Assembly: GCF_001305965.1 (NCBI RefSeq)
Contig: NZ_JXQC01000003.1
Span: forward strand, 682,001-746,000
Direction of reading: 5' to 3'
Origin: Erythrobacter sp. SG61-1L
GTDB taxonomy: Bacteria; Pseudomonadota; Alphaproteobacteria; Sphingomonadales; Sphingomonadaceae
Length of the DNA stretch: 64,000 nt
Shown here: positions 47,926-57,248 of the stretch, piece by piece
Numbering within the stretch: position 1 is the stretch's first letter
Layout: each line of letters opens with the position of its first letter
Notes under the pieces: model-generated
The model's input: the letters and a program-made list of their open reading frames with translations, nothing else
What the model was told of the DNA's origin: nothing
The model's database searches: none
Program-made: the position numbers and the translations under genes

Positions 47926-50900
47926 TCGGCCGGCTTATCGACTGGTCGATAGCGAACCGGCTGTTCGTAGTCCTCACAGCGATTGCCGTTACGCTTGGCG
48001 GGCTTTGGGCTGTCCGGACTACGCCGGTGGATGCCATTCCAGACCTGTCAGATGTGCAGGTGGTGGTTCGATCCAACTATCCCGGCCAGGCACCGCGGAT
48101 CGTCGAGGACCAGGTTACCTATCCGCTTGCCACGACAATGCTGTCGGTGCCCGGCGCCAAGACCGTGCGCGGTTACTCAATGTTCGGCGACAGCTATGTC
48201 TACATCATCTTCGAGGATGGCACCGACCTCTACTGGGCGCGTTCGCGCGTCCTCGAATACCTCAACCAGGTGCAGAACCGGCTTCCCGACGGCGTAACCA
48301 GCACATTGGGACCAGATGCCACCGGCGTAGGATGGATCTATGAATACGCAATAGTCGACCGGTCCGGAGGGCATGACCTTGCAGGCCTGAGATCGCTCCA
48401 GGACTGGTTCCTACGATACGAGCTCAAGACCATTCCGGGCATCGCCGAAGTCGCCAGTGTCGGGGGCATGGTCAGGCAGTACCAGATCGTGCTCGATCCC
48501 TATCGTATGGCCTCCTTCGGGGTGACCCATGCCGAGATTGTGAGGGCGATCCAGGCCTCCAACCAGGAAACCGGCGGGTCGGTGGTCGAGATGGGCGAAG
48601 CCGAATACATGGTTCGGGCGTCAGGATATCTTACTTCGCTTGACGACTTCAGGCAGATCCCACTTAGGACCGTTGGTGTCGGCGTCCCGGTCACGCTCGG
48701 TGATGTCGCGACGATCCAGGTCGGGCCGGAAATGCGTCGGGGCATCGCCGAACTCGACGGCCAGGGCGAAGTTGCCGGCGGGATCGTGGTCCTGCGCCAG
48801 GGCGCCGATGCGCGTAGCGCGATCGCAGCAGTCGAGCAGAGGCTCGCCAGCCTACAGGCCAGCCTGCCGCAGGGTGTCGAAATCGTCACGACCTACGACC
48901 GGTCACGGCTGATCGATGCCTCGGTCGAGAACCTGACACACAAGCTCATCGAGGAGTTCATCGTCGTGGCGCTCGTGTGCGCCCTGTTCCTGTGGCACGC
49001 GCGCTCGGCTCTCGTCGCCATAGTGACCCTGCCGTTAGGCGTCCTTGCCGCCTTCGTAGTCATGCGGTTTCAGGGCGTGAACGCGAACATCATGTCGCTC
49101 GGCGGCATTGCCATCGCCATAGGCGCGATGGTCGATGCGGCGGTGGTGATGATCGAGAACGCCCACAAGCATTTGGAACGCTGGGAGCAGGAAAATCCTG
49201 ATGTGCTTCTGTCGGTCAAAGAGCGCTGGCGTATCATCGCCGATGCCTCCAAGGAAGTAGGCCCGGCACTGTTTTTCAGCCTGCTTATTATCACGCTGTC
49301 GTTCCTTCCCGTTTTCACCCTGCAGGCGCAGGAAGGACGGCTGTTTGCACCACTCGCCTTCACCAAGACCTATGCGATGGCGGCGGCTGCGATCCTCTCG
49401 GTCACGCTGGTGCCGGTGCTCATGGGCTGGCTGATCCGGGGCAAGATTCCCTCGGAAGACAGCAACTTTATCAATCGCGGGCTGACCCGGGCTTACCGGC
49501 CCGGCCTCGACTGGGTCATGCGACGACCGAAGCTGACACTTGCCATCGCGGGAGCCATTTTCCTCACCACGGCCATACCTTTCACCCGGCTCGGCGGCGA
49601 ATTTCTGCCCCCGCTCGACGAAGGGGACCTGCTTTACATGCCGAGCGCCCTGCCTGGCCTGTCTCCGGCGGAAGCCTCCGCGCTCCTCCAGCGAACGGAC
49701 CGGCTGATCAAATCAGTGCCGGAAGTCGAGACGGTGTTCGGAAAGGCGGGGCGGGCGGACACGGCGACCGATCCTGCTCCCCTGACGATGTTCGAGACCA
49801 CCATCCGCTTCAAGCCGCGCGACGAGTGGCGTGCCGGAATGACACCCGACAAGCTCGTCGAGGAACTCGACAGGGTGGTCCAGGTGCCCGGTCTGGCCAA
49901 CGTTTGGGTCCCTCCGATCCGCAACCGGATCGATATGCTGGCTACCGGCATCAAGAGTCCGATCGGCGTCAAGGTGTCCGGCGAGGATCTGGGCGAGATC
50001 GAACGGGTAGCGCTGAGAATAGAAGATATCGCCGGAGATATACCGGGTGTCAGCTCGGCGCTCGCCGAGCGGTTGTCGGGCGGGCGCTATGTCGATGTCG
50101 ACATCGACCGGGCAGCGGCCGCCCGCTATGGCCTCAACATTGCCGACGTGCAGCAGATCGTCTCGGGCGCGATCGGCGGTGCAAATGTTGCCCGGACCGT
50201 CGAGGGGCTGGCGCGCTATCCGATCAATGTTCGCTATCCGCGCGAAATCCGCGACAGCATCGACGAATTGCGGGCGCTCCCGGTGCTCACGCCTTCGGGT
50301 CAGCAGATTACCCTTGGCACTATAGCGACTTTGCGCGTGAGCGACGGGCCACCGATGCTCAAGAGCGAACAGGGCCGTCTGACCAGCTATGTCTACGTCG
50401 ATGTGCGCGGCCGCGACCTTGCTGCTGTGGTTGCGGATCTCCAGCAGGCAGTAGCGAACAAACTCGAAGTGCCCCCGGGTGTCAGCCTGTCCTACGCGGG
50501 GCAATTTGAATACCTTACGCGCGCCTACGAGCGGCTGCAGGTCGTGGTGCCCGCAACGCTCGCGATCATCTTCCTGCTACTTTATCTTATATTCCGGCGG
50601 GTCGATGAGGCACTGCTGATCATGGGAACGCTGCCGTTCGCCCTGACAGGCGGATTCTGGCTTCTTTATCTGATGGGCTACAATCAGTCCGTCGCAACTG
50701 CGGTCGGTTTTATCGCGCTCGCCGGGGTCTCGGCAGAATTTGGCGTGGTCATGCTCATCTATCTGAAAGCTGCGCTGCAACGGCGTGGCGAAGACCCCGC
50801 CGGCAATGAAGTCGGAGAAGCGATCCGAGAAGGGGCCCTGCTGCGCGTGCGGCCCAAGGCGATGACCGTGGCGGTTATCCTCGCCGGCCTTTTCCCGATC

Positions 50901-51086
50901 CTCATCGGGAGCGGAGCCGGCGCAGAAGTCATGAGCCGCATTGCCGCGCCCATGGTGGGCGGGATGATCACCGCGCCGCTGCTCTCAATGTTTCTGCTGC
51001 CCGCAGCCTACCTGCTGATGCGGCAGCCGAAAGCTAATCCCACGAAAGACAAAGGAGATGAAGAATGCGTACCCCAACCAGGTTGA
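47922..51086 (+). CDS. cusA: heavy-metal RND efflux transporter CusA
   Basis: A 1054-residue inner-membrane RND pump (12 membrane helices, HME family). Start [18 protein letters not shown]; the central transmembrane block [23 protein letters not shown] carries the proton-relay acidic residues; the periplasmic domain has CusA/CzcA signatures ([46 protein letters not shown]). With CusC, CusB and CusF it should export Cu(I)/Ag(I). It overlaps cusB by 4 nt, and its end overlaps the cusF start. Confidence 0.95.
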   Translation: MIGRLIDWSIANRLFVVLTAIAVTLGGLWAVRTTPVDAIPDLSDVQVVVRSNYPGQAPRIVEDQVTYPLATTMLSVPGAKTVRGYSMFGDSYVYIIFEDGTDLYWARSRVLEYLNQVQNRLPDGVTSTLGPDATGVGWIYEYAIVDRSGGHDLAGLRSLQDWFLRYELKTIPGIAEVASVGGMVRQYQIVLDPYRMASFGVTHAEIVRAIQASNQETGGSVVEMGEAEYMVRASGYLTSLDDFRQIPLRTVGVGVPVTLGDVATIQVGPEMRRGIAELDGQGEVAGGIVVLRQGADARSAIAAVEQRLASLQASLPQGVEIVTTYDRSRLIDASVENLTHKLIEEFIVVALVCALFLWHARSALVAIVTLPLGVLAAFVVMRFQGVNANIMSLGGIAIAIGAMVDAAVVMIENAHKHLERWEQENPDVLLSVKERWRIIADASKEVGPALFFSLLIITLSFLPVFTLQAQEGRLFAPLAFTKTYAMAAAAILSVTLVPVLMGWLIRGKIPSEDSNFINRGLTRAYRPGLDWVMRRPKLTLAIAGAIFLTTAIPFTRLGGEFLPPLDEGDLLYMPSALPGLSPAEASALLQRTDRLIKSVPEVETVFGKAGRADTATDPAPLTMFETTIRFKPRDEWRAGMTPDKLVEELDRVVQVPGLANVWVPPIRNRIDMLATGIKSPIGVKVSGEDLGEIERVALRIEDIAGDIPGVSSALAERLSGGRYVDVDIDRAAAARYGLNIADVQQIVSGAIGGANVARTVEGLARYPINVRYPREIRDSIDELRALPVLTPSGQQITLGTIATLRVSDGPPMLKSEQGRLTSYVYVDVRGRDLAAVVADLQQAVANKLEVPPGVSLSYAGQFEYLTRAYERLQVVVPATLAIIFLLLYLIFRRVDEALLIMGTLPFALTGGFWLLYLMGYNQSVATAVGFIALAGVSAEFGVVMLIYLKAALQRRGEDPAGNEVGEAIREGALLRVRPKAMTVAVILAGLFPILIGSGAGAEVMSRIAAPMVGGMITAPLLSMFLLPAAYLLMRQPKANPTKDKGDEECVPQPG

Positions 51087-51451
51087 TGATTGCCATCATC
51101 CCATTCGCACTTGCTGCCTGCAGCGAACAAAGCGAGCCGGAGCAAAGCGAGAATATGCCCATGGCGTCCCAGGATATGCCTATGAACGGCGCCATGCCGA
51201 TGGGCGGGCAGATGGGCGAGGCGATGGGACAGATGGCTAATGCGCAAGGCACCGTTACAGCTATCGACGATGAGGCCGGAACGATCACGATTGATCACGG
51301 CCCGGTTGAAGCAGTCGACTGGCCTGCCATGACGATGGCCTTTGAAGCGGACGAAAGCGAACGGATGAAGGTCAAGGTGGGCGACGAGGTCACCTTCGGC
51401 TTTCGCATGGCCGACTCAGGAAGCGAGATAACCTCGATAGAAAAGAAGTGA
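51065..51451 (+). CDS. cusF: copper/silver metallochaperone CusF (lipoprotein)
   Basis: A 128-residue protein with a lipobox ending LAAC (Cys19), then a Met-rich stretch ([29 protein letters not shown]) and a CusF beta-barrel ([32 protein letters not shown]) holding the His, Trp and Met-x-Met ligands. It hands Cu(I)/Ag(I) to CusB. Its start overlaps the last 22 nt of cusA. A second CusF-like domain is fused to CusB in the same operon, so there is redundancy. Confidence 0.93.
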   Translation: MRTPTRLMIAIIPFALAACSEQSEPEQSENMPMASQDMPMNGAMPMGGQMGEAMGQMANAQGTVTAIDDEAGTITIDHGPVEAVDWPAMTMAFEADESERMKVKVGDEVTFGFRMADSGSEITSIEKK

Positions 51452-51549
51452 TGCTGGTGGGGAACGGCCAAGCATCCAACGCCGCCGTTCGCTGCAACTC
51501 CTGCTTTCACTTTTCAGCGGTCGATAGGAGCCGACAGGAGCAACTCGGC

Positions 51550-51936
51550 TCACAGCCGATCGATTGCCGCTTCAAGCTTATTCTTGACCTGGTTCGCAGC
51601 CTTTTTCAGTTCTTCGTTGTCGATCGCACTCATCGAGGCGACCGGGTTGATGGCAGCAACTTCGATCTCTCCGGAGGGCAGCTGCTGGACGATCACGTTG
51701 CATGGCAACATCGTGCCAACCTTATCCTCAATCTGCAGTGCTTCGTAGGCGAGAGCCGGATTGCAGGCGCCAAGAATTCGGTAGGGACGGAAATCGGCCC
51801 CGATCTTTTGCTTCAATGTCTTGGACATATCGATTTCGTTGATGATCCCGAATCCTTCGGTTCCGAGCGCGGAGCGAACACGTTCGAGTGCCGCTTCGAT
51901 CGGGCCATCGAGTATTTTTGAATAGTAGTAGCTCAT
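51550..51936 (-). CDS. DUF302 protein
   Basis: A 128-residue DUF302 protein: start MSYYYSKILDGPIEAALERVRSALGTEGFGIINEIDMSKTLKQKIG, core YRILGACNPALAYEALQIEDKVGTMLPCNVIVQQ, the family's conserved pattern with Cys in GACNP and LPCN. The family is thought to be involved in redox or metal stress; no enzyme activity is known to me. It is convergent with cusF. The IS630 end begins 7 nt before its start, so the element separates it from its original promoter and any upstream partner. Confidence 0.88.
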   Translation of the reverse strand: MSYYYSKILDGPIEAALERVRSALGTEGFGIINEIDMSKTLKQKIGADFRPYRILGACNPALAYEALQIEDKVGTMLPCNVIVQQLPSGEIEVAAINPVASMSAIDNEELKKAANQVKNKLEAAIDRL

Positions 51937-51942
51937 ATCTAA

Positions 51943-53112
51943 TACCAACCTGCATTGATCATGACCCACGGGCCCATTTGCGGCGGCCGATGGTCATGAT
52001 GCGCCATGGCTGATCGGTGAGCTTGTTCCACGCCTCGCAGCAGTGATCGACGATGTTATCGTGGGAGGTGAACACGCGGTTGGAGAGCCAGTTGTCGCGC
52101 ATAAACTGCCAGATGTTCTCGACGGGGTTGAGCTCTGGGCACTTGGCTGGCAGCGCGATGATGCTGATGTTGTCGGGCACGATGAGCTTTCCGGTCATGT
52201 GCCAACCGGCCTGATCCATCAGCACGACCGCGTGAGCGCCGGGGGCGACGGCGAGGGAGATTTCGGCAAGATGCAGGGACATCATCTCTGTATTGCAGAA
52301 GGGCAGAACAAGGCCGGCACCCTTGCCCTGCTCGGGGCAGATCGCGCCGAAGATGTAGGCCGATTTCGTCCGCTGATCCTTGGGCGCTGATGGCCGGGTC
52401 CCGCGTCTGGCCCAGCGCCGCGTGATCTTGTTCTTTTGGCCGATCCGCGCTTCGTCCTGGAACCATATCTCTATGGGCGTGCCCTTGGGGAGGGTTGCTC
52501 TGACCTTTGCCAGCTCGGCGGCAAAACCCCCTTTTTGAAGGCCTCCGCGGCGAGTTCGTTCTGGGCATGGTGGCGAGGCCGAGCCGTGAGCTTGACGTAG
52601 CCCAGCTTCTTCAGTTCGCGCGACACGGTGCTCACATCGAGCGAAACCGCAAACTCATCATGAAGCCACTGCACCAGATCGATCAGCCGCCAGCGCACGA
52701 CGCCATGCACCGCCGGGATCGGACCACGCTCGACAACCTCCAGAAGCGCGCGGCGCTGAATATCATTGAGCCGGGATCGAGGACCGGGTGCCTTGCCATC
52801 CAGAAGGCCATCCGGGCCACGGGTATTGAACCGGACCACCCAGTCTCGCACGATCTGCAGACCCACCCCGCCGATCCGCGCCGCCGCAGTCCGGCTGCCA
52901 CCGTCGTAGATCTCGGCCAAGGCTAAAAGCCGCCGCGTCTGGTTCGCGCTCTTCGACGCACGCGCCAATCGCCTCAAGGCAGCGCCATCATAATCATCAC
53001 GCAAGCCGATCGCTGAACCCATCAAACTACCCTCCAGAACAGGGCGTCATAGATTCAGACTTTCAGGCTCTTGGGAATCCCCATCGTGAGTCAGCGGCCG
53101 CACAAGTTGGTA
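51943..53112. mobile_element. IS630-family insertion sequence
   Basis: An element of about 1.17 kb flanked by TA (51943-51944 and 53111-53112), the IS630 target. The ends are a bipartite inverted repeat: CCAACCTG-N9-TGACCCACG at the left and CCAACTTG-N9-TGACTCACG read inward at the right. It carries one transposase on the minus strand in two frames. It lies between DUF302 and a 101-residue gene, whose reading frame it enters at the right end. Confidence 0.87.
51959..53022 (-). CDS. IS630 transposase, two frames joined by a -1 shift
   Basis: The first part (53022 to about 52530) gives the N-terminal HTH half (RRLLALAEIYDGGSRTAAARIGGVGLQIVRDWV). The second part (about 52530 to 51959) gives the DDE catalytic half, starting KGFAAELAKVRATLPKG and containing WFQDEARIG (first D), VLMDQAGWH (second D) and PELNPVENIWQ (E). 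The frames meet at AAAAAGGGGG (minus strand, 52536-52527), a slippery site for -1 frameshifting. Both halves are otherwise intact and all three catalytic residues are present, so programmed frameshifting is more likely than decay. The ATG at 53022 has GGAGGG upstream. Confidence 0.82.
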
Positions 53113-53396
53113 TAATTTCCATCTCCACGACGCTCCGCCCGTTCGAGAAGCCGGAGCATTTCTGCGCGGGCCAACTCGGTGAGCGGATGATCGACTGCGT
53201 CTGGTCTCGGCCGGATCTCGTCCGCCCGCTCTCGTACGCGCCTACGGGTTTCCTGGTCCGATCCGGCAAGGACGGCGAGCAGAAGGTTCTCCATCGCGAT
53301 CATGCGAATGCGCATCTGGACGAGCTCCGCATGTCCGGGCTCGCTCGCATCCCAGTGACCATCAACGCCCGGTGTTTCGTTCCCGTCGCTATCCAT
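53091..53396 (-). CDS. hypothetical protein, 3' end altered by IS630
   Basis: A 101-residue helical, charged protein (ELVQMRIRMIAMENLLLAVLAGSDQETRRRVRERADEIRPRPDAVDHPLTELARAEMLRLLERAERR). I chose the ATG at 53396, since GGAG lies 6 nt upstream; earlier ATG/GTG codons are in frame. The frame runs into the IS630 right end, so the last six residues (TNLCGR) and the stop codon come from the element. The original C-terminus is unknown: joining the flanks at one TA would run on out of frame over DUF302. An 18-bp palindrome lies 14 nt upstream. No family recognised. Confidence 0.6.
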   Translation of the reverse strand: MDSDGNETPGVDGHWDASEPGHAELVQMRIRMIAMENLLLAVLAGSDQETRRRVRERADEIRPRPDAVDHPLTELARAEMLRLLERAERRGDGNYTNLCGR

Positions 53397-53409
53397 CATC
53401 ATCTCCGCA

Positions 53410-53427
53410 GTTGTTTCCGGAAACAAC
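53410..53427. promoter_or_regulatory. 18-bp palindrome upstream of the 101-residue gene
   Basis: GTTGTTTCCGGAAACAAC is a perfect palindrome located between the lipoprotein gene stop (53465) and the start at 53396. Perfect dyads of this size in such a place are usually operators; the regulator is unknown. Confidence 0.45.
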
Positions 53428-53464
53428 ACCGGGCACCCCGGGTCGTCCGGTGCCACAAGTCACA

Positions 53465-53950
53465 TTATGCCGGACATTTGACATAGCCACGGTAGCCGAT
53501 CTCGTCGTTCGCCTCTGGAGGAACGACGATCACTTCCATTGCTTGCATTCCAGCGTTGCCTGTTTCGTCAACGGCGCGTGTCGCGACGAGAAGATTGTCG
53601 CTGGTGAAGCGATCCTTTCCAGCTGCCTGCAAAGGAATGAGCTTGCCGTTGAGTTTGATGAACCCCTCGCCCCCGGCCTCGTAAATGAAACTGGGAAACC
53701 CGACCTCGGTGAGCCGGAAGACGCAGCGGTCATCGGTGCCGCCGATCGCCTTGACGTCGGCCGGGGTCATTGTTTCGGGTTTGATGATCGCTGTTGCGAC
53801 ATTGGCGAGCGCGACTGAAGCGGGTTCGATCGCGGCAGGACTGGCCGGAGGTTCGAGTTCGGCTTCCCGGTCGTTGCCCGGGGCGGTGTTCTGGTTGCAG
53901 CCCGCAACACCGAGCGCCAGCGCGGAGGCCGCGAAAATGATCCTGTTCAC
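53465..53950 (-). CDS. hypothetical lipoprotein
   Basis: A 161-residue lipoprotein with lipobox GVAGC (Cys18), a Pro/Glu-rich linker and a small C-terminal domain (CVFRLTEVGFPSFIYEAGGEGFIKLNGKLIPLQ..., ending GYRGYVKCPA). The GTG start at 53950 has AAGGAG 8 nt before it and overlaps the DUF305 gene stop (GTGA). No family name comes to mind. It is part of the copper-homeostasis operon, so a periplasmic role in metal stress is likely by context only. Confidence 0.65.
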   Translation of the reverse strand: MNRIIFAASALALGVAGCNQNTAPGNDREAELEPPASPAAIEPASVALANVATAIIKPETMTPADVKAIGGTDDRCVFRLTEVGFPSFIYEAGGEGFIKLNGKLIPLQAAGKDRFTSDNLLVATRAVDETGNAGMQAMEVIVVPPEANDEIGYRGYVKCPA

Positions 53951-54522
53951 TGGACGTCTCCTTCCTGTGGTGCCGGCGAAGAGACCGCTGCTGCGGGGGC
54001 CTCGAGCCACTCCGGCAGACGCTCAGACGTGCGTTCGCCATTCTCGCGTATATCGGCGATCAGGTATTTCATCTGCGCAATTTCACGCCGCTGCGCGACG
54101 ATGATGTCGTGTGCCAATTTACGGGTACGCGGATCGCGGAGGTGCGCACGTTCGCTGGTCATGATCGCGATCGAGTGGTGCGGGATCATGGCCGACATGT
54201 AGTCCACATCGTCGATCGTGCTCTGACTGCGCACCAGCCACAGAGCGAGCGTAAAGACGAGTGCGCCCACTCCGATGATGATCATGTTCCTCTTCCGGTC
54301 TTTGTACATGCCCCACATAAAGAGAAGCATGACCACCATCATCATCGCGCCCATAACAAACATCATCCAGAAGCGTGTTTCGCTCCAGAAGAAATGATCG
54401 GCATCATAGGTGTTCGCGTACATGAGGAAAAACATGATGACGGTCGACGTTGCGACCATCGCCATGAAGCGCCAGTAATTGCTGCCGCCTCCGCCCTCCT
54501 TTTTGTGTTCCGCGTGATCCAT
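53947..54522 (-). CDS. DUF305 membrane protein
   Basis: A 191-residue protein with about three membrane helices (MVATSTVIMFFLMYANTY, RFWMMFVMGAMMMVVMLLFMWGM, NMIIIGVGALVFTLALWLV), unusually Met-rich, then a DUF305 domain (DDVDYMSAMIPHHSIAIMTSERAHLRDPRTRKLAHDIIVAQRREIAQMKYL) with the HH motif. The family is widespread in copper and silver resistance clusters and may bind metal through the His/Met residues. It starts 2 nt after the upstream stop at 54524 and overlaps the lipoprotein gene. Confidence 0.87.
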   Translation of the reverse strand: MDHAEHKKEGGGGSNYWRFMAMVATSTVIMFFLMYANTYDADHFFWSETRFWMMFVMGAMMMVVMLLFMWGMYKDRKRNMIIIGVGALVFTLALWLVRSQSTIDDVDYMSAMIPHHSIAIMTSERAHLRDPRTRKLAHDIIVAQRREIAQMKYLIADIRENGERTSERLPEWLEAPAAAVSSPAPQEGDVQ

Positions 54523-54523
54523 C

Positions 54524-54907
54524 CTAGGCCTCCTGTTTTTTCATTGTCGAGAACACGAATTGCGCGGTGCAGCTGATCAGAAGGAATCCGGTCAGCGACT
54601 CGATCCCCGCCAGAGCGCTCAGATGCCCGGTCGGATAGATATCTCCGAGACCGAGCGTCGTGATGTTGATGAGCGAGAAATAGAAGAGGTCCATCGCACT
54701 CATGGCAGGCTCCTTGTCGAAACCGCCGAGGCCCATTCTCGCAGCACCCGCGAAGCCGAGGGCGAAAAGACCGGTCACAAGCAGATGACTGGCCAGCACG
54801 ACGAGATAGGCGAGGCTCAGTCGCAGAGAATTAACCGAGGTAGGCTGGACGGCCCGCCTTGCCAGGCGGATCATGCCAAGGTGCAGCCACAGAGCCGCTA
54901 GGAACAA
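54524..54907 (-). CDS. two-TM ion channel protein (noncanonical filter)
   Basis: A 127-residue (from TTG at 54907) channel with TM1 (LRLSLAYLVVLASHLLVTGLFALGF), a pore loop with filter TTLGLGDIYP, and TM2 (IESLTGFLLISCTAQFVFSTM). The filter reads GLGD where K+ channels have GYGD. The frame is open to 54968, and the sequence before TTG encodes another hydrophobic stretch (ISLAIVIGIVLFLAALWLHL), so the true start may be at a CTG near 54958, where AAAGGGA is upstream. It lies between the APC permease and DUF305 genes in the operon. Confidence 0.75.
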   Translation of the reverse strand: MFLAALWLHLGMIRLARRAVQPTSVNSLRLSLAYLVVLASHLLVTGLFALGFAGAARMGLGGFDKEPAMSAMDLFYFSLINITTLGLGDIYPTGHLSALAGIESLTGFLLISCTAQFVFSTMKKQEA

Positions 54908-54967
54908 GACAATACCTATGACTATCGCAAGCGATATAGTTCTATCTCCGGTTTGCAGGTTCCCTTT

Positions 54968-56311
54968 CTAACTCGGTTCGCCTTCGTTCTGTTCCCTTCG
55001 CTGCAGGAAGAGATGTTCACCTGCAAAGACCAGAACGATGCCGATCGCCGCGTAGATGACTATCATTGGATCGCTTTTCAGCTTTACCCAGGAGAAAGCG
55101 GCAAGGACGACGCCGTCAGCAGCTATGGCTGCCAACAGGATTGCCGCCTTTGCTCCCACGTCGCGGCGCAGATACCGGAAGACGCCCCAGTGCACCAGCA
55201 TGTCCATGACGAGATAGAAGAACGCTCCCAGCGCCGCGATCCGCGTCAGGTCGAAGAGAACTGCGAGCGTGCCGGCCAACACGACCGTATAAACAAGCAG
55301 ATGGCTTCGCAGGGGACCCGTCATGCCGAAATGACTATGCGGAATGAGCTTCATCTCGGTCAGCATCGTCAGCATACGCGAAACCGCGAAAACGCTTGCC
55401 ACTACGCCTGAAGCCGTGGCCGTGATCGCGATCACCACCGTGAACCAGAACCCTGCAGGTCCGAGGGCAGGCTCTGCTGCTGCGGCCAGAGAATAGTCTC
55501 GGGCCTCAACAATTCCCTCGATACTGAGACTCGATCCTACCGCGACCGCCACCAGCAGATAGGTCACGACGCAAATGCCGATCGCGATCATGATCGTCCG
55601 ACCGACATTGCGGTGTGGATCGACGATCTCCCCTCCACTGTTCGTGATGGTTGTGAACCCTTTGAATGCGAGGATCGAGAAGGCGATCGAGGCGACAAAG
55701 CCCATGCCTTCGAAGCCCGATTCCGCCTGGCCAAAGGCTCCGCCGCCGAAGCCGCTGACCCAAAGCGCAGCGATTGCGAAGATCGCGATGCCCCCGATCT
55801 TGATTCCGGACATGACGAGCGAAGCGGTGCTGACAGAACGGTTGCCCGCCGCGTTCACGACGTAGGCGAACACGATCAGGCAAAGCGCTAGTATGGACAG
55901 CAAAAGCCCGTTGGTTTCCTGCCCGAACGGTCGCAGCGCGTAGGTCGCGAAGGTCCGGGCCACCAAGCTTTCGTTGATGACCATCGAAAGCGCCATGAGC
56001 ACCGAAGCTGATGCCGCGACTGTTCCCGGGCCATAGGCTTTCTGAAGGATCATCGCGATACCACCAGAGGACGGCCAGGCGTTTGACATCTTGATGTAGC
56101 TGTAGGCGGCCAGCGCCGTGACGAGCGCTCCGGCGATGAACGAGAGCGGAAAGAGTGGCCCGGCGAGTTCGGCAATCTGGCCGGTCAAAGCAAAGATACC
56201 AGCGCCGATCATGACACCGGTGCCCATCGCCACCGCACCGCTCAGGCTTATAGAGCCCTCTCGGTCGCCGCCTCCACCATCGCCATGACTGTGAATGTGC
56301 CCGTTCTGCAA
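54968..56311 (-). CDS. APC-family permease
   Basis: A 447-residue inner-membrane transporter with about 12 helices. The first helix has GTGVMIGAGIFALTG, the consensus of APC-superfamily amino acid/polyamine/organocation transporters; later GFTTITNSGGEIVDPHRNVGRTI is the characteristic loop. The N-terminus is His-rich (MQNGHIHSHGDGGGG), unusual and possibly metal binding. The substrate is not known. It sits in the copper operon, between the methyltransferase and channel genes. Confidence 0.87.
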   Translation of the reverse strand: MQNGHIHSHGDGGGGDREGSISLSGAVAMGTGVMIGAGIFALTGQIAELAGPLFPLSFIAGALVTALAAYSYIKMSNAWPSSGGIAMILQKAYGPGTVAASASVLMALSMVINESLVARTFATYALRPFGQETNGLLLSILALCLIVFAYVVNAAGNRSVSTASLVMSGIKIGGIAIFAIAALWVSGFGGGAFGQAESGFEGMGFVASIAFSILAFKGFTTITNSGGEIVDPHRNVGRTIMIAIGICVVTYLLVAVAVGSSLSIEGIVEARDYSLAAAAEPALGPAGFWFTVVIAITATASGVVASVFAVSRMLTMLTEMKLIPHSHFGMTGPLRSHLLVYTVVLAGTLAVLFDLTRIAALGAFFYLVMDMLVHWGVFRYLRRDVGAKAAILLAAIAADGVVLAAFSWVKLKSDPMIVIYAAIGIVLVFAGEHLFLQRREQNEGEPS

Positions 56312-56329
56312 TTATAACTCCCGTGTGTC

Positions 56330-56974
56330 CTAGGCGGTCGCGGCTGAGCTCCGTGGAAAGAAAGCCGGCACCTTCGACCGGTACTCTTCAAATTCCACAG
56401 GAAATTTCTCGCGGGTTTCGGCTTCCTCTATCCGGGCCAGCCGCACATACATCGAGACCAGAACAGGGAACATCGCCAGGGTCAGGAGCGTAGGCCACTG
56501 GAACAGGAATCCCAGCATGACGAGGATGAAACCGAGATATTGCGGATGCCTGACGCGGACGTACGGACCGGTAACGGCCATTTGCCCTTCCTTCTGTGCC
56601 TTCCACAGCACGTGCCAGGACACAGAGATCAGCCAGAAGCCGCCACCGATCAATGCAAAACTGAGCAGGTGGAAAGGCCCCCAGTGTGGATTGGTTTTCC
56701 AACCGAACATCATTTCGAGAAGATGCCCGGCATCATGAGTGAACCAGTCGACGCCCGGATAATGAGACTGGAGCCAGCCGGACAGAAAATAGATCGTCAG
56801 GGGGAAACCATACATCTCCGCGAAAAGCGCAACGATGAAGGCGCTAAAAGCGCCGAAGCTGCGCCAATCCCGCTTGGTACGAGGCTTGAAGAAGCTAAAT
56901 GCGAAGAAGATGAAGATCGCCGCATTAACGAAGGCGAGGAGCCACAGACCATAGCCAGACATATGCGCGCTCAT
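56330..56974 (-). CDS. isoprenylcysteine methyltransferase-like membrane protein
   Basis: A 214-residue integral membrane methyltransferase of the ICMT/NnrU/PEMT type with about five helices. The signature YVRVRHPQYLGFILVMLGFL near residue 145, followed by EEAETREKFPVEFEEYRSKVPAFFP, is the conserved SAM-binding part. The ATG at 56974 overlaps the DUF2933 stop (ATGA). The target molecule is unknown; such genes are regular members of CopA/DUF2933 clusters. Confidence 0.85.
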   Translation of the reverse strand: MSAHMSGYGLWLLAFVNAAIFIFFAFSFFKPRTKRDWRSFGAFSAFIVALFAEMYGFPLTIYFLSGWLQSHYPGVDWFTHDAGHLLEMMFGWKTNPHWGPFHLLSFALIGGGFWLISVSWHVLWKAQKEGQMAVTGPYVRVRHPQYLGFILVMLGFLFQWPTLLTLAMFPVLVSMYVRLARIEEAETREKFPVEFEEYRSKVPAFFPRSSAATA

Positions 56975-57210
56975 TTCCCGTGCCCGCCATGGCCATGATG
57001 CATGAACAGATGCATCGCAGGGCAAAGCAGGAGCAGCACGAGCAACAGGCCATTGCCGGCAAATATGTGCGCTCGATGCTCGTAAGCCAGCAGGAAGGCA
57101 ATCACGCCCAAGAAGACGAGGAACACCGCACCTGCGCGTGATTTCCAGAAACTTGTGCCGGAACGCCCGGGCGGCGTTTCACGATTTCTGTGTTCATCAT
57201 GCTGATGCAT
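56971..57210 (-). CDS. DUF2933 small membrane protein
   Basis: A 79-residue protein with two short hydrophobic segments (GAVFLVFLGVIAFLLAYEHRAHIF and NGLLLVLLLLCPAMHLFMHHG) and a His-rich C-terminus (HHGHGGHGK), the DUF2933 layout seen in copper-resistance clusters. I chose the ATG at 57210, since AAGGTG lies 7 nt upstream; a GTG at 57219 is also in frame. Probably a small metal-binding membrane factor. Confidence 0.87.
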   Translation of the reverse strand: MHQHDEHRNRETPPGRSGTSFWKSRAGAVFLVFLGVIAFLLAYEHRAHIFAGNGLLLVLLLLCPAMHLFMHHGHGGHGK

Positions 57211-57248
57211 CGCAGTCACCTTTCATTTGAGCGAGCGTCTTTCCTTCA

